A DNA stretch of 64,000 nucleotides from NCBI RefSeq assembly GCF_002968295.1, contig NZ_CP134399.1, forward strand, positions 3,472,001 to 3,536,000, written 5' to 3'. The notes under the pieces were generated by a model that saw only the letters and a program-made list of their open reading frames with translations, was not told the DNA's origin and did no database searches. Positions 52,467 to 62,958 of the stretch are shown here, in pieces; position 1 is the stretch's first letter, and the number at the start of each line of letters is the position of its first letter. This DNA comes from Mycobacterium sp. ITM-2016-00317 (GTDB lineage Bacteria; Actinomycetota; Actinomycetes; Mycobacteriales; Mycobacteriaceae). The translations under genes and the position numbers were made by a program.

Positions 52467-52757
52467 TCAGACCGCCGCCCCGAACGCGAGCTGCATGCCG
52501 ATGAACGCGAGCAGGAGCAGCACCATGATCGACAGGTCGAAGCGCACCGCACCGATCGTGAGCTGCGGAATCAGCCGTCGCAGCAGCTTCACCGGCGGGT
52601 CGGTCAGCGACATGATGATCTCCAGGATCACCACCGTGGCCCCGCGCGGATGCCAGTCCCGGCTGAACGAGCGGATGAACTCGACCACGACCCGGGCGAT
52701 CAGCAGGAGCCAGAAAACGAACAGCGCGAAACCCAGGATCTCGAAGAAGAGCGCCAA
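52467..52757 (-). CDS. YggT family membrane protein (Rv2146c-like)
   Basis: 96 residues starting from TTG 52757, as expected from the family N-terminus FEILGFALFVFWLLLIARVV. Two hydrophobic segments flank the conserved amphipathic loop EIIMSLTDPPVKLLRRLIPQ. Found next to sepF in actinobacteria and cyanobacteria and thought to assist division or osmotic homeostasis; mechanism unknown. Confidence 0.92.
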   Translation of the reverse strand: MALFFEILGFALFVFWLLLIARVVVEFIRSFSRDWHPRGATVVILEIIMSLTDPPVKLLRRLIPQLTIGAVRFDLSIMVLLLLAFIGMQLAFGAAV

Positions 52758-52799
52758 CTAAGCCGACCTCACTCAGGCAGATGTGTGACTTTGACTACA

Positions 52800-52833
52800 G
52801 GCTGCGGACGCAGCCCGAGTCGCTTCGGGCGAC
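52800..52833. terminator. Two tandem hairpins between sepF and yggT
   Basis: GGCTGCG-GA-CGCAGCC (52800-52815) is a perfect 7+2+7 stem, followed by GTCGC-TTCGG-GCGAC (52819-52833). In the minus-strand transcript they lie after the sepF stop and before yggT. No T-run, so partial termination, processing or transcript stabilisation is possible. Confidence 0.5.
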
Positions 52834-52878
52834 AACGCCCGCGCGACGCCGCCAGCCTACCCGGGGTGACCGGGAGGG

Positions 52879-53523
52879 TTACTGGTAGGCGTAGAAGCCC
52901 GCCTCGGCGATGCGCCTGCGCTGCTCGGCGGTCACGTCGACGTCGGCCGGGGAGAGCAGGAAGACCTTGGTGGCCACCTTGTCGAACGAGCCGCGCAGCG
53001 CGAATGCCAATCCGGCCGCGAAGTCGACCAGGCGCTTGGCGTCGGCGTTGTCCATCGAGACCAGGTCCATGATCACCGGGGTGCCGTCGCGGAAGCGCTC
53101 GCCGATGGTGCGGGCCTCGCTGTAGTCCTTGGGGCGCAGCGTGGTGATCTTCGCCATCGGGCTGCCCGCCTCGAACAGCTCGGCCATCCCCCGCGGGTCC
53201 ATTGCCAGTGCGCCGCGCGTCGAACCCCGCATCGCACCGAGACGCGGTGGGGTGCGGTCGAATTCGCGCGGGCCGCGCAACCGCGGCTCGAAGCGGGCGT
53301 CGTCGAAGCCGCCCCGGTAGGGAGCCGGCTCGTCGTACTCACGACGCCGCTCGTCGGCCGGTCCGTCATAGCCACGCACGTAGCTCTCGTCCTCGAAGCG
53401 GTCCTCGCGGGGACGCCGGTAGCCGCGTCCGGCGGCGCGGTCGTCGTCCTCGTAGTAGTCGTCCTCGTAGTCGTCCAGCGGCGCCATACCGAAGTAGGCC
53501 TTGACTTTGTGCAGTGTGCTCAT
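52879..53523 (-). CDS. sepF: Cell division protein SepF
   Basis: 214 residues. Membrane-binding N-terminus [18 protein letters not shown], a long acidic/Arg-rich disordered linker (about 20-125), and the C-terminal SepF fold ([51 protein letters not shown]). It anchors FtsZ filaments to the membrane in mycobacteria, which lack FtsA. Overlaps the YggS gene by 4 bases. Confidence 0.96.
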   Translation of the reverse strand: MSTLHKVKAYFGMAPLDDYEDDYYEDDDRAAGRGYRRPREDRFEDESYVRGYDGPADERRREYDEPAPYRGGFDDARFEPRLRGPREFDRTPPRLGAMRGSTRGALAMDPRGMAELFEAGSPMAKITTLRPKDYSEARTIGERFRDGTPVIMDLVSMDNADAKRLVDFAAGLAFALRGSFDKVATKVFLLSPADVDVTAEQRRRIAEAGFYAYQ

Positions 53524-54341
53524 TGTGAGGACCCTTCGTGCGGAGAAGACTCAGGAAAGTTCGGCAAGTTTGGTGTCTGTGATGACGATGTGACTGGTGT
53601 GACTACTTCCGGTGACGTTAGCGGTCGCGATCCCAGGAGCGCGGTACCGACACGCACACAAGTAGATCCGTGTCGGATCGCCGTTTCGAGATCGCCGGAC
53701 ATGCCGGCGGACAGCCCGAGACGTTGCTGATAACCGCGTTGCACCCGGTCAATCTCCTGCTCCAGCCGGGCGAACGCTTCGCTGGCATCGGAGTTCAGCG
53801 GCGGGATCGCCATCAGTCCGACGAACTCCAGACCGGGTGCGGCATCGATCGCGCCGCACAGGTCGTCGACCCGGCCCGACGCGGCGACGTCGACCCCACC
53901 CCTGGTCTCGTCTCCGTCCAGACTCACCTGCAGGTACACCCGCAGCGGCGCGGGCCGCCGGTCCTCGTCCAGCGCCTCGGCGGCGGCCCGGTCCAGCGCC
54001 GCGATCACCTTGGGGCTGTCCACCGAGTGCGCCGCGTACGCCCACTGGGCCACCGACCGCGCCTTGTTGCGCTGGATCCGCCCCACCATGTGCCAACGCA
54101 GCGGCGCTCCCCCGACGAGTTCGCCGACCTCCTCGATCTTGGCGGTCGCCTCCTGGTCGCGGGACTCCCCGAACGCCGAGCACCCCAGCCGGTGCAGCGC
54201 GACCACGTCGGTGGCCGGGAAGAACTTGGTCACCGGCAGCAGTTCGATCTCGTCGCTGTCGCGGCCCGCGGCCTCGGCGGCCCGCGCGACCCGGTCCTGC
54301 AGCGCCCGCAGCGCGCGGCCGAGGTCGTCCTCGCGCGTCAC
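53520..54341 (-). CDS. YggS family PLP homeostasis protein
   Basis: 273 residues from GTG 54341, which overlaps the yfiH stop. Fold-type III PLP protein with Schiff-base Lys39 in [31 protein letters not shown], and the phosphate site ending [14 protein letters not shown]. It binds PLP and buffers its level and that of amino acids, without known catalysis. The last 35 residues form a Ser/Thr/Pro-rich tail beyond the usual end. Confidence 0.93.
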   Translation of the reverse strand: MTREDDLGRALRALQDRVARAAEAAGRDSDEIELLPVTKFFPATDVVALHRLGCSAFGESRDQEATAKIEEVGELVGGAPLRWHMVGRIQRNKARSVAQWAYAAHSVDSPKVIAALDRAAAEALDEDRRPAPLRVYLQVSLDGDETRGGVDVAASGRVDDLCGAIDAAPGLEFVGLMAIPPLNSDASEAFARLEQEIDRVQRGYQQRLGLSAGMSGDLETAIRHGSTCVRVGTALLGSRPLTSPEVVTPVTSSSQTPNLPNFPESSPHEGSSQ

Positions 54342-55048
54342 GGCGCAGGCTCCAGCCAGATCACCGAGGCCATCCGCCCGGTCGGCGCGTCGCGACGGTG
54401 ACTGAACAGCTTGGTGTCCTCGACCGTGCACCGGGGGTCCACGTCGATCGACCGTACGCCGAGCGCGCGCAGCTGCGCCACGATGCCGGCCCGCAGATCC
54501 AGCCCCGCCGTGCCGCGCTGCGTCGTGGTGCGGCTACCCGGCAGCGCACGCTCCACCTCGGCGGCCATCTGCTCGGGCACCTCGTAGTTGCGGCCGCTGA
54601 CGGCGGGACCGAGCAGCACCGACACGTCGCCGACGGTGGCTCCGAGGTCCGTCATGGTCCGCAGCGCCCGCGCGACGATGCCCGCGGCGGCGCCCACCCG
54701 GCCTGCGTGCACCGCGGCCACGACCCCGGCGCGGGCGTCTGCCATCAGCACCGGCACGCAGTCCGCGGTCACCACCGCCAGACCCAATCCCGGGGTGGTG
54801 GTCACCAGGCCGTCGGTGGCGTCGACCGTCTCACCGCCGCGGTCGACCACGGCGACGTCGGCGCTGTGCACCTGGTTCATCCACACGATGCCGTCGCCGA
54901 GACCGAGCGTCGTGGCGAGCCGGCGCCGGTTGGCCGCCACCGCCGCCGGGGCGTCACCGACGTGGTCGCCGAGGTTGAAGGTCGCGAACGGCGGCTTGGA
55001 GACACCACCCGCGCGGGTGGTGGTCACGCGTCTGACCCGGAATGTCAC
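54338..55048 (-). CDS. pgeF: Peptidoglycan editing factor / multicopper-like protein YfiH
   Basis: 236 residues. Conserved motifs of the family: GIVWMNQVHSADV, VTADCVPVLMAD with Asp-Cys, AAVHAGRVGAAAGIVARA and SHRRDAPTGRMASVIWL. The His and Cys residues bind zinc in characterised members, which remove wrongly incorporated L-Ser from cell-wall precursors. Placed between ftsZ and the YggS gene as in other actinobacteria. Confidence 0.92.
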   Translation of the reverse strand: MTFRVRRVTTTRAGGVSKPPFATFNLGDHVGDAPAAVAANRRRLATTLGLGDGIVWMNQVHSADVAVVDRGGETVDATDGLVTTTPGLGLAVVTADCVPVLMADARAGVVAAVHAGRVGAAAGIVARALRTMTDLGATVGDVSVLLGPAVSGRNYEVPEQMAAEVERALPGSRTTTQRGTAGLDLRAGIVAQLRALGVRSIDVDPRCTVEDTKLFSHRRDAPTGRMASVIWLEPAP

Positions 55049-55068
55049 GGGCGGAAACCTCCGGCCGC

Positions 55069-56244
55069 TCAGTGGCGCATGAACGGCGGCACGTCGACGT
55101 CGTCGTCGGAGATGCCACCGTCGTCACCGCCGCCGATCCGCACCGTCGCGCCGTTGGTGTGCCCGGCAGGCACACTCGCCGGATCGGCCGGGTCGAAGAT
55201 CGACGAGTTCACCCGGCCGGCCTTGCCCGGCGCGATCGGCTGGTTCGCCGCCGCCGCGGCGGCGGCCGTCTCACCGGTGACCGGCTTGCGTCCGGGTCCC
55301 GCGGCGTCGAAGCCCGCGGCGATGACCGTGACGCGCACCTCGTCGCCGAGCGAGTCGTCGATGACGGTGCCGAAGATGATGTTGGCCTCGGGGTGGGCCG
55401 CTTCCTGCACCAGCGACGCGGCCTCGTTGATCTCGAACAGGCCCAGGTCGCTGCCGCCGGCCACCGACAGCAGCACGCCCAGGGCGCCCTCCATCGACGC
55501 CTCCAGCAGCGGGGAGTTGATCGCGATCTCGGCGGCCTTGAGCGCCCGGCCGTCGCCGCGCGCCGAGCCGATGCCCATCAGCGCGGTGCCCGCGGAGCTC
55601 ATGACGCCCTTGACGTCGGCGAAGTCCACGTTGATCAGGCCCGGCGTGGTGATCAGGTCCGTGATGCCCTGCACGCCGTTGAGCAGCACCTCGTCGGCGC
55701 TGCGGAACGCGTCCATCAGCGACACCGCGGCGTCACCCATCTGCAGCAGCCGGTCGTTGGGGATGACGATCAGCGTGTCGCAGCTCTCGCGCAGCGACGC
55801 GATGCCGTCGGCGGCCTGGTTGCTGCGCCGCTTGCCCTCGAACGAGAACGGACGCGTCACCACACCGACGGTCAGCGCGCCCAGCTTGCGGGCGATCGAC
55901 GCGACCACCGGCGCGCCGCCGGTGCCGGTGCCGCCACCCTCACCGGCGGTCACGAACACCATGTCGGCGCCGCGCAGCAGCTCCTCGATGTCGTCCTTGG
56001 CGTCCTCGGCGGCCTTGCGGCCCACTTCCGGGTCCGCACCCGCGCCGAGACCGCGGGTGGAATCGCGGCCGACGTCGAGCTTGACGTCGGCATCACTCAT
56101 CAACAGCGCTTGCGCGTCGGTGTTGATCGCAATGAACTCGACGCCCTTGAGACCCTGTTCGATCATCCGGTTGACGGCGTTGACGCCGCCGCCACCGATG
56201 CCGACCACCTTGATCACAGCGAGGTAATTATGCGGGGGGGTCAT
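55069..56244 (-). CDS. ftsZ: Cell division GTPase FtsZ
   Basis: 391 residues from ATG 56244. N-terminal nucleotide site [16 protein letters not shown], tubulin signature [16 protein letters not shown] near 105, T7 loop [11 protein letters not shown], then an Ala/Pro/Gly linker and the C-terminal peptide [12 protein letters not shown], which binds SepF and FtsW in mycobacteria. It polymerises into the division ring. Separated from ftsQ by 190 bases that hold its promoters. Confidence 0.98.
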   Translation of the reverse strand: MTPPHNYLAVIKVVGIGGGGVNAVNRMIEQGLKGVEFIAINTDAQALLMSDADVKLDVGRDSTRGLGAGADPEVGRKAAEDAKDDIEELLRGADMVFVTAGEGGGTGTGGAPVVASIARKLGALTVGVVTRPFSFEGKRRSNQAADGIASLRESCDTLIVIPNDRLLQMGDAAVSLMDAFRSADEVLLNGVQGITDLITTPGLINVDFADVKGVMSSAGTALMGIGSARGDGRALKAAEIAINSPLLEASMEGALGVLLSVAGGSDLGLFEINEAASLVQEAAHPEANIIFGTVIDDSLGDEVRVTVIAAGFDAAGPGRKPVTGETAAAAAAANQPIAPGKAGRVNSSIFDPADPASVPAGHTNGATVRIGGGDDGGISDDDVDVPPFMRH

Positions 56245-56330
56245 CGAACGCCCTTCCTGCCTGGTTTGTAGGTCCTGTAGCGGATAACCGCTGGAGCAAA
56301 CCCTCAACCTCAACCAGAGGCTTAGAGTTA

Positions 56331-56336
56331 TGTCAA
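56331..56336 (-). promoter_or_regulatory. Consensus -35 (TTGACA) in the ftsQ-ftsZ gap
   Basis: TTGACA on the minus strand, 87 bases upstream of the ftsZ ATG; no strong -10 follows at 17 bases (TTGAGG). Nearer the gene, AGCGG-ATAA-CCGCT forms a small hairpin in the leader. The gap 56245-56434 contains no gene. Confidence 0.4.
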
Positions 56337-56434
56337 GTTGTTCCGCGCAACCAGAACGTTAGGGGTGGTCACCACGCACGCCGGGCAGGCGCGCCGAAAC
56401 GACACGACAAAATTCCGCGATTCCGGCCGCGTCA

Positions 56435-57328
56435 CTACTTGACCGTCGGCAGATCCGGGCTGGAGACGTCGTAGACCTGCCCGGGCTGGGTCAGCAGCGC
56501 AGCCAGCTTGAGCGCCTTCTCCTCGGTGCGGTCGGTGGTCCCCCACACCACGGTGCGGCCGTCGACCAGCGTCAGCGTGATCGCCGCCACCGACGGCGCC
56601 GACACCCGCCCGACCTGGGCGGCCACGTCGGGCCGCAGCGAGGTCATCACCTGCAGCGCGGCCATCGTCGCCGGATCGTTGGGCCCGGGGTTCTCGGCGT
56701 CCAGGTACGGGATGCCCGGCGGCGGCGGCGCGACGGCGAAATCGACCCCGTCCCGGTCGAACAGGTGCACGCCGTCGGGATAGTCCCTGAGCACCACCGG
56801 GACCCGTTCGACGATGGTGATCCGCAGCGTCGACGGGTACTGCCGCTGCACGCGGGCCGACGCGATCCGGCGGATACCGGCGACCCGTTCGGCGACGGTG
56901 TCGGTGTCGACCTGAAGCAGCGGGGTGCCCGACGTGACGCCGGCCGCGGCCACCACCTCGTCCTGGGTCACCGCCCCCACTCCGACGACCACGACGTTGC
57001 GCACCGACATGATCGGCGTGAAGTACAGCAGCAGACCCAGCCCGACCACCAGGACCGCGGCCAGCACGGTCCACATCAGCACCTTGAGCCCGCGGACCGT
57101 GCCCCGCCCGAGTGTCCGGGTCTCCGGCGCCGGGGTGCCCATCGCCCGTCGCTTGGCCTCCCTGCGGGCCTGCTCGATCGCGGTCGCCCTGGCCTGCGCG
57201 GCGCGGCGCTCCTCGCGCTCGCGCCGGGCCTGGCGCCGTGGGCCCTCGAAATCCTCTGCGGCGTCCTCGGTCTCGGCCGCAGCGTCGGTCGGTGGAGTCG
57301 CGGGGCCGTCCTCGGTCGGCTCGGTCAT
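56435..57328 (-). CDS. ftsQ: Cell division protein FtsQ
   Basis: 297 residues. Long cytoplasmic N-terminus, acidic then strongly basic ([18 protein letters not shown]), single helix [20 protein letters not shown] near 85-105, POTRA domain ([20 protein letters not shown]) and FtsQ domain ([20 protein letters not shown]). Part of the FtsQ-FtsL-FtsB subcomplex of the divisome. Overlaps murC by 4 bases. Confidence 0.97.
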   Translation of the reverse strand: MTEPTEDGPATPPTDAAAETEDAAEDFEGPRRQARREREERRAAQARATAIEQARREAKRRAMGTPAPETRTLGRGTVRGLKVLMWTVLAAVLVVGLGLLLYFTPIMSVRNVVVVGVGAVTQDEVVAAAGVTSGTPLLQVDTDTVAERVAGIRRIASARVQRQYPSTLRITIVERVPVVLRDYPDGVHLFDRDGVDFAVAPPPPGIPYLDAENPGPNDPATMAALQVMTSLRPDVAAQVGRVSAPSVAAITLTLVDGRTVVWGTTDRTEEKALKLAALLTQPGQVYDVSSPDLPTVK

Positions 57329-58755
57329 GCCCTGGCGTCCACCTCGGCCAGGATCTCCCGCCCCAACAGGGTCACGTCACCGGCGCCCATCGTGACCACC
57401 ACGTCGCCGGGCCGGACGATCTCGGCCACCCTTGCGGCCACCGCGGAGAAGTCCGGGATGTAGGTGACCGGGGCCGACACCGCGTCCGCGACGGTGGCCC
57501 CGCTGATCCCGGCCAGCGGCTGTTCCCTGGCCGCGTACACGTCGAGCACCACGACCGCGTCGGCGGTGCTCAGCGCCGCGCCGAACTCCGACGCGAAAGC
57601 CTCGGTGCGCGAATACAGATGGGGCTGGAACACCACGATGGCGCGCCCCGCGCCCGCCTGTTCGGCGACGGTGCGCAACGCGGTCAGCGTGGCCCGGACC
57701 TCGGTCGGGTGGTGGGCGTAGTCATCGAAGACCCGCACCCCGCTGGCGGTGCCCACCAGCTCGAAACGCCTTCGCACACCTTCGAATCCGGCCAGCCCGT
57801 CGAGCACGGTGTCCAGGTCCGCGCCCGCCTCCCTGGCTGCCAGCAGCGCACCGAGCGCGTTGAGCGCCATGTGCCGACCCGGGACCGACAGCCGCATCGT
57901 GTGCACCCGGCCCTCGTCGGCCAACCGGATCTCGGCGACCGCGCCGGTCCCCTGCTGGGTCCACTCCACCAGCGTCGCGTCGAGGTCCCCTGCGCTGCCG
58001 TAACGCAGTACCCGCACCCCGGTGGCCGACACCCGGTCGGCCAGCGCGCGGGCGCCCGGATCGTCGGCGCAGACCACCAGCGCCCCACCGGGTTTGATGC
58101 GGGCCGCGAAGTCGTCGAACACCTGGGTGTAGGCCTGCACACTGCCGAAGAAGTCGAGATGGTCGGCCTCGATGTTGGTCACGACCACGATGTCCGGCCG
58201 GTATTCGAGCAGCGACCCGTCACTCTCGTCGGCCTCGGCCACGAAACAGGAGCCGCTGCCGTGGTGGGCGTTGGTGCCGGCCTCGCCGAGATCACCGCCG
58301 ACCGCGAACGACGGGTCGAACCCGCAGTGCTGCAGCGCGACGATCAGCATCGAGGTGGTGGTGGTCTTGCCGTGCGTGCCGGTGACCATCAGCGTGGTGT
58401 GCCCGGCCATCAGCTTGGCCAGCACCTCGGGCCGCAGGATCACCGGGATGCCGCGCCGGTGCGCCTCCACCAGCTCGGGGTTGGTCTTCGGGATCGCCGC
58501 GTGGGTGGTGACCACCACGGTCGGCCCGCCGGGCAGCATGTCCAGCGCCGACGGATCGTGCCCGATGCGGATCTGCGCGCCCCTGGCCCGCAGCGCGATC
58601 ACCCCGCGCGAGTCCTTGGCGTCCGATCCCGACACCAGCCCGCCGCGGTCGAGCAGGATGCGGGCGATGCCCGACATCCCTGCGCCGCCGATGCCGACCA
58701 TGTGCACCCGCTGCAGCTCCGGAGGCAGCTCACCCGGGTGCCGGTGCGTGGTCAT
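57325..58755 (-). CDS. murC: UDP-N-acetylmuramate--L-alanine ligase
   Basis: 476 residues. [20 protein letters not shown] at the N-terminus binds UDP-MurNAc; ATP loop [15 protein letters not shown] near 124; [10 protein letters not shown]; and [14 protein letters not shown] typical of MurC. Adds the first L-Ala to the muropeptide precursor in the cytoplasm. Overlaps murG and ftsQ by 4 bases on each side. Confidence 0.98.
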   Translation of the reverse strand: MTTHRHPGELPPELQRVHMVGIGGAGMSGIARILLDRGGLVSGSDAKDSRGVIALRARGAQIRIGHDPSALDMLPGGPTVVVTTHAAIPKTNPELVEAHRRGIPVILRPEVLAKLMAGHTTLMVTGTHGKTTTTSMLIVALQHCGFDPSFAVGGDLGEAGTNAHHGSGSCFVAEADESDGSLLEYRPDIVVVTNIEADHLDFFGSVQAYTQVFDDFAARIKPGGALVVCADDPGARALADRVSATGVRVLRYGSAGDLDATLVEWTQQGTGAVAEIRLADEGRVHTMRLSVPGRHMALNALGALLAAREAGADLDTVLDGLAGFEGVRRRFELVGTASGVRVFDDYAHHPTEVRATLTALRTVAEQAGAGRAIVVFQPHLYSRTEAFASEFGAALSTADAVVVLDVYAAREQPLAGISGATVADAVSAPVTYIPDFSAVAARVAEIVRPGDVVVTMGAGDVTLLGREILAEVDARA

Positions 58756-59918
58756 CGCCGCACCCGCCGGTCGCCGGTGTGGCGGGCGACCTCCAGGGCC
58801 ACCTCGGCCACCCGTCGCGCCGCGTCGCGGTGTCCGGCCAGCGCGGCGGCCGCGGTCATCGCGTTGAGCGTGTCCGCGTCGTTGAGCAGCCCGGGCACCG
58901 TGCCGGCCACCAATTCCGGTGTCAGCGAACGGTCGTCGACGACGATGCCGCCACCGGCCTCGACCACCGGCAGCGCGTTGAGCCGTTGCTCGCCGTTGCC
59001 GATGGGAAGCGGGACATAGATCGCGGGCAGCCCGACGGCGGTGACCTCGGCGACGGTCATCGCCCCGGACCGGCAGACCGCGAGATCGGCTGCCGCATAG
59101 GCCAGGTCCATCCGGTCCAGGTACGGCACCGCGACGTACGGCGGATCTCCGGGCTCCGGCGTGCGCAGCTCCAGGGTGTTCTTCGGCCCGTGCGCGTGCA
59201 GTACCGAGACACCTTGCCGGGCAAGCTCTTCCGCGGCGCCCGAGACCGCCCGGTTGAGCGACTGCGCGCCCTGGGACCCGCCGAAGACCAGCAGCACCCT
59301 GGCGTCGGGCGCGAATCCGAAGTGGGCCCTGGCCTCGGCGCGTAGCGCCATCCGGTCCAGCACGGTGATGGCCTCCCGCACCGGCACCCCCACCACCTCG
59401 ACGTGCGGCAGGCCCGGATCGGGGACGGCAGCGAGCACGCGCTGTGCCGAACGGGCGCCGACCTTGTTGGCCCAGCCGGCGCTGGCGTTGGCCTCGTGCA
59501 CCACCACCGGGATCCGCCGGCCGGGACGGGTGCTGCGCGCCGCCAGATACGCGGGCAGCGCGACGTACCCGCCGAAGCCGATCACCACATCGGCGTCGAC
59601 GCCGTCGAGCACCGCACGTGTCTCGCGCACCGCGCGCCGCACCCGCAGCGGCAACCGGAACAGGTCAGCCGACGGCTTGCGGGGCAGCGGCACCGGGGTG
59701 ATCAGCTCGAGGTGGTATCCGCGTTGCGGCACCAGCCGGGTCTCCAGACCGCGCGCGGTGCCCAGCGCGGTGATCCGCACGCCGGGATGCAGCGCGGTCA
59801 GCGCGTCGGCGACCGCCATCGCGGGTTCGACGTGGCCCGCCGTGCCACCACCGGCAAGAACCACAGAGATTCCCCGGTCGCTCCGCTCCGGCCCCGCCGG
59901 GACCGAGATCCCTGTCAC
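58752..59918 (-). CDS. murG: Undecaprenyl-PP-MurNAc-pentapeptide GlcNAc transferase
   Basis: 388 residues. GT28 features: [20 protein letters not shown] near the N-terminus, [33 protein letters not shown] and the UDP-GlcNAc site [27 protein letters not shown]. Forms lipid II on the inner membrane face. Overlaps ftsW by 4 bases. Confidence 0.98.
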   Translation of the reverse strand: MTGISVPAGPERSDRGISVVLAGGGTAGHVEPAMAVADALTALHPGVRITALGTARGLETRLVPQRGYHLELITPVPLPRKPSADLFRLPLRVRRAVRETRAVLDGVDADVVIGFGGYVALPAYLAARSTRPGRRIPVVVHEANASAGWANKVGARSAQRVLAAVPDPGLPHVEVVGVPVREAITVLDRMALRAEARAHFGFAPDARVLLVFGGSQGAQSLNRAVSGAAEELARQGVSVLHAHGPKNTLELRTPEPGDPPYVAVPYLDRMDLAYAAADLAVCRSGAMTVAEVTAVGLPAIYVPLPIGNGEQRLNALPVVEAGGGIVVDDRSLTPELVAGTVPGLLNDADTLNAMTAAAALAGHRDAARRVAEVALEVARHTGDRRVRR

Positions 59919-61483
59919 CCGTAACGCTGACCTTCCAATGCATGGGCCCGACGGCCCTGATTTCGCCGGGTATCACCGTAGCCGCCGGAGGACCTGCCCG
60001 ACCGCACCGGGTGCCCGCCGGCCGCCCGCGCGGACCGGCGCTCGGCCCGCTCCGCGGCCTTGCCCGATTTGGCGGCCCTGCCGGCCTTGGCGGTCCTGCC
60101 GGATCGGGCCGGCTTGGCAGGTCTCGCGGGGGCCTCGGTCTTGGGCCGTCTGCGCAGCCGGTCACGCAGCGCCTCGGTACGGGTCGGCACGTACGGCGCG
60201 GGCAGCGGCAGCCGCAGCAGCCGGTTGACCCGGTCGTCGCGGCCGGCGCGCAGCGCCGCGACCGCCTCCGGTTCGTGCCGGGCGGCGTTGGCCATGATCC
60301 CGATCATCAACAGGGTGGTGGCCGTCGACGTGCCGCCCGCCGAGATCAGCGGCAGCTGCAGACCCGTCACCGGGAGCAGACCGACCACGTAGCCGACGTT
60401 GATGAACACCTGCGACAGGATCCACAGCGTGGCGGTGGCGGTGAGCAGCTTGAGGAACGGGTCGGCCGAGCGGCGCGCGATACGCATGCCGGTGTAGGCG
60501 AACAGGCCGAACAGCAACAGCAGGCCCACCGCGCCGACGAACCCGAGTTCCTCGCCGATGATGGCGAAGATGAAGTCGTTGTGGGCGTTGGGCAGGTAGT
60601 TCCACTTCGCAGCGCCCTGGCCCAGGCCGTCACCGAACACCCCGCCGTTGGCCAGCGCGAACCGCGCCTGCCGGGCCTGATATCCCGCGCCCTGGGCGTC
60701 GGCGCCGGGGTTCAGCCAGGACTGCACACGAGCCGAGCGGTAGCCCTCGGCGAGCGCGAGTACCAGGCCGGAGACCATCACCGCGCCCAGCGAGGTCAGG
60801 AACACCCGCAGTGGCAGGCCCGCATACCAGAGCAGACCCAGCAGGATCACACCCATCGACAGCGTCTGCCCGAGGTCGGGCTGCGCGACGATCAACGCCA
60901 GCGCGACCACCGCGGCCGGCACCAGCGGCACCAGCATCTCGCGCAGGCTCGCGTGTTCCATCCGGCGCGCGGCCAGCAGGTGCGCACCCCAGATCGCCAG
61001 CGCGATCTTGGCCAGCTCCGAGGGCTGCATCGAGAGCCCGGCCACCACGAACCAGCCACGAGAACCGTTGGCCACCTGGCCGATCCCGGGGATCAGCACC
61101 AGGACCAGCAGCACGACGGTGAACGCGAAACCGGCGAAGGCGAAGCGTCGCATCACCGCGATGGGCGTGCGCAGCGCCACGTAGAACGCGAACAGACCGA
61201 CGACCGTCCAGAGGACCTGCTTGGCGAACACCGCCCACGGCGAGCCGTCCTGGTCGTAGGAATACACCCCCGACGCCGACAGCACCATGGTCAGGCCCAT
61301 GGTGATCAGCAGTGCGGTGACCGCGACGATCAGGTGGAACGACGTCATCGGCCGGCCCAGCCAGGCGCCGACCCGGGTGCGCGGGAGGTGCAGCGCGGGG
61401 GTGGAGTTCCCGCCGGTCACCGCGTCGGCGTCGACGGCCGGGTTCGCGCGACGGTTGCGAAGCCGGTGCAGAATACTGCTCAC
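59915..61483 (-). CDS. ftsW: Septal peptidoglycan glycosyltransferase FtsW
   Basis: 522 residues, ten membrane helices of the SEDS family. Key segments: [35 protein letters not shown] with the catalytic Asp, and [20 protein letters not shown]. The C-terminal 110 residues are very basic ([20 protein letters not shown]), the type of tail that contacts the acidic FtsZ C-terminus in M. tuberculosis. Polymerises lipid II with a class B PBP. Confidence 0.97.
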   Translation of the reverse strand: MSSILHRLRNRRANPAVDADAVTGGNSTPALHLPRTRVGAWLGRPMTSFHLIVAVTALLITMGLTMVLSASGVYSYDQDGSPWAVFAKQVLWTVVGLFAFYVALRTPIAVMRRFAFAGFAFTVVLLVLVLIPGIGQVANGSRGWFVVAGLSMQPSELAKIALAIWGAHLLAARRMEHASLREMLVPLVPAAVVALALIVAQPDLGQTLSMGVILLGLLWYAGLPLRVFLTSLGAVMVSGLVLALAEGYRSARVQSWLNPGADAQGAGYQARQARFALANGGVFGDGLGQGAAKWNYLPNAHNDFIFAIIGEELGFVGAVGLLLLFGLFAYTGMRIARRSADPFLKLLTATATLWILSQVFINVGYVVGLLPVTGLQLPLISAGGTSTATTLLMIGIMANAARHEPEAVAALRAGRDDRVNRLLRLPLPAPYVPTRTEALRDRLRRRPKTEAPARPAKPARSGRTAKAGRAAKSGKAAERAERRSARAAGGHPVRSGRSSGGYGDTRRNQGRRAHALEGQRYG

Positions 61484-61497
61484 GTGCGGTCCGCCCG

Positions 61498-62958
61498 CTA
61501 CCTGAGCGCGGCGCGGACCGCGGCGGCGAATGCGTCGCCGCGGTGGCCGTAGCCGGTGAACTGGTCGAACGACGCCCCCGCCGGTGCGAGCAGCACCGTG
61601 TCCCCGGGCCGGGCCAGGTCGCGTGCCGCGGCGACCACGGCACCCATCAGCGCATCGGCCGGCGCCTGCCCGCCCACCGGTTTCACTCGAGTCACACGAG
61701 TAACACCTGACTCATCTTTCTCAAGCATCACAGAATCCTCCCCTGTCACAACCTCCACGACGGGGACATCCGGCGCGTGTCGCGATAACGCCTCACCGAC
61801 CACCGCGCGGTCCCGGCCCATCAGCACGACGCCGGCCAGCCGATCGGCGGTCGCCACGACGAGCTCGTCGACCGACGCGCCCTTGAGCATGCCGCCGGCC
61901 ACCCACACCACCCGGGGGAACGCGGTGATCGACGCCTGCGCGGCGTGCGGATTGGTGGCCTTGGAGTCGTCGACATAGGTGATGCCCTCGGCGACCGCGA
62001 CGACCTCCGCGCGGTGCCTGCCCACCTGAAAGGCCGCCAGGGCGCCGGCGATCGCGGCCGCCGGCACGTCGACCGCCCGGGCCAGCGCCGCGGCGGCGAG
62101 CGCGTCGAGCACCCCGACCGGGCCGGCCACCGCGATCGTGTCGGCGGCGGCCAGCACCACGCCGTCGCCGAACGCGTTGTCGACCAGCAGGCCGTCGCGG
62201 ACCCCGATCTCGCCCGGGCCCGGCTCCCCCAGCCGGAACGCCACCTTCACCGCGGCCGGGGCCGCCGCCAGCAGTTCGGCGGCGATCGCGTCGTCGACCC
62301 CGCCCACGGCCACCCGGCCGGTCAGCGCACGGGCCTTGTCCCCGGCGTAGGCCGCCATCGAACCGTGCCAGTCCAGGTGGTCCTCGGCGACGTTGAGCAC
62401 CGCGCCGGCCTCCGGGTGCAGCGACGGCGCCCAGTGCAGCTGGAAGCTGGACAGCTCGACTGCGAACACCTCGGCCGGCTCGTCCAGTTGCGACAGCACC
62501 GGGTCACCGATGTTGCCGCACAGCACCGCGCGCCTGCCCGCCGCGACCAGCATCGCGTGGAGCATCGACGTGGTCGTGGTCTTGCCGTTGGTGCCCGTCA
62601 CCACCAGCCACTGCCGGGGCGGGCCGAACCGGCCGGAGCGGTCCAGCCGCCAGGCCAGCTCCACGTCCCCCCACACCGGGACGCCTGCGGCGGCCGCGGC
62701 GACAGGGATCGGCGCGGTGGGCGGGATACCGGGGCTGACGACCACGAGGTCGAAGTCGGCGATCCGGCCGGCCGCGTTCGCCGGGTCGACGACCTCGGCG
62801 CCCCGCTGCGCGGACGCGGTCAGCGCGTTCGGGCTGTCGTCGGTGAGTGTCGCGCGGACTCCGAGAGGGGCCAGCGCGGCCAGCACCGCACGTCCGGTGA
62901 TGCCGGCACCGACGACGAGCACGGCCGCTCCAGGCGAGATCGGCTGCATGTCAGGCAC
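61498..62958 (-). CDS. murD: UDP-N-acetylmuramoyl-L-alanine--D-glutamate ligase
   Basis: 486 residues from GTG 62958, overlapping mraY by 8 bases; ATG 62949 is an alternative. [21 protein letters not shown] loop [18 protein letters not shown] near 120, [13 protein letters not shown] and [10 protein letters not shown]. Adds D-Glu. A loop near residue 415 ([18 protein letters not shown]) contains a small VTR repeat encoded by a noticeably less GC-rich stretch (61685-61740); it is not a motif I know from MurD. Confidence 0.96.
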   Translation of the reverse strand: MPDMQPISPGAAVLVVGAGITGRAVLAALAPLGVRATLTDDSPNALTASAQRGAEVVDPANAAGRIADFDLVVVSPGIPPTAPIPVAAAAAGVPVWGDVELAWRLDRSGRFGPPRQWLVVTGTNGKTTTTSMLHAMLVAAGRRAVLCGNIGDPVLSQLDEPAEVFAVELSSFQLHWAPSLHPEAGAVLNVAEDHLDWHGSMAAYAGDKARALTGRVAVGGVDDAIAAELLAAAPAAVKVAFRLGEPGPGEIGVRDGLLVDNAFGDGVVLAAADTIAVAGPVGVLDALAAAALARAVDVPAAAIAGALAAFQVGRHRAEVVAVAEGITYVDDSKATNPHAAQASITAFPRVVWVAGGMLKGASVDELVVATADRLAGVVLMGRDRAVVGEALSRHAPDVPVVEVVTGEDSVMLEKDESGVTRVTRVKPVGGQAPADALMGAVVAAARDLARPGDTVLLAPAGASFDQFTGYGHRGDAFAAAVRAALR

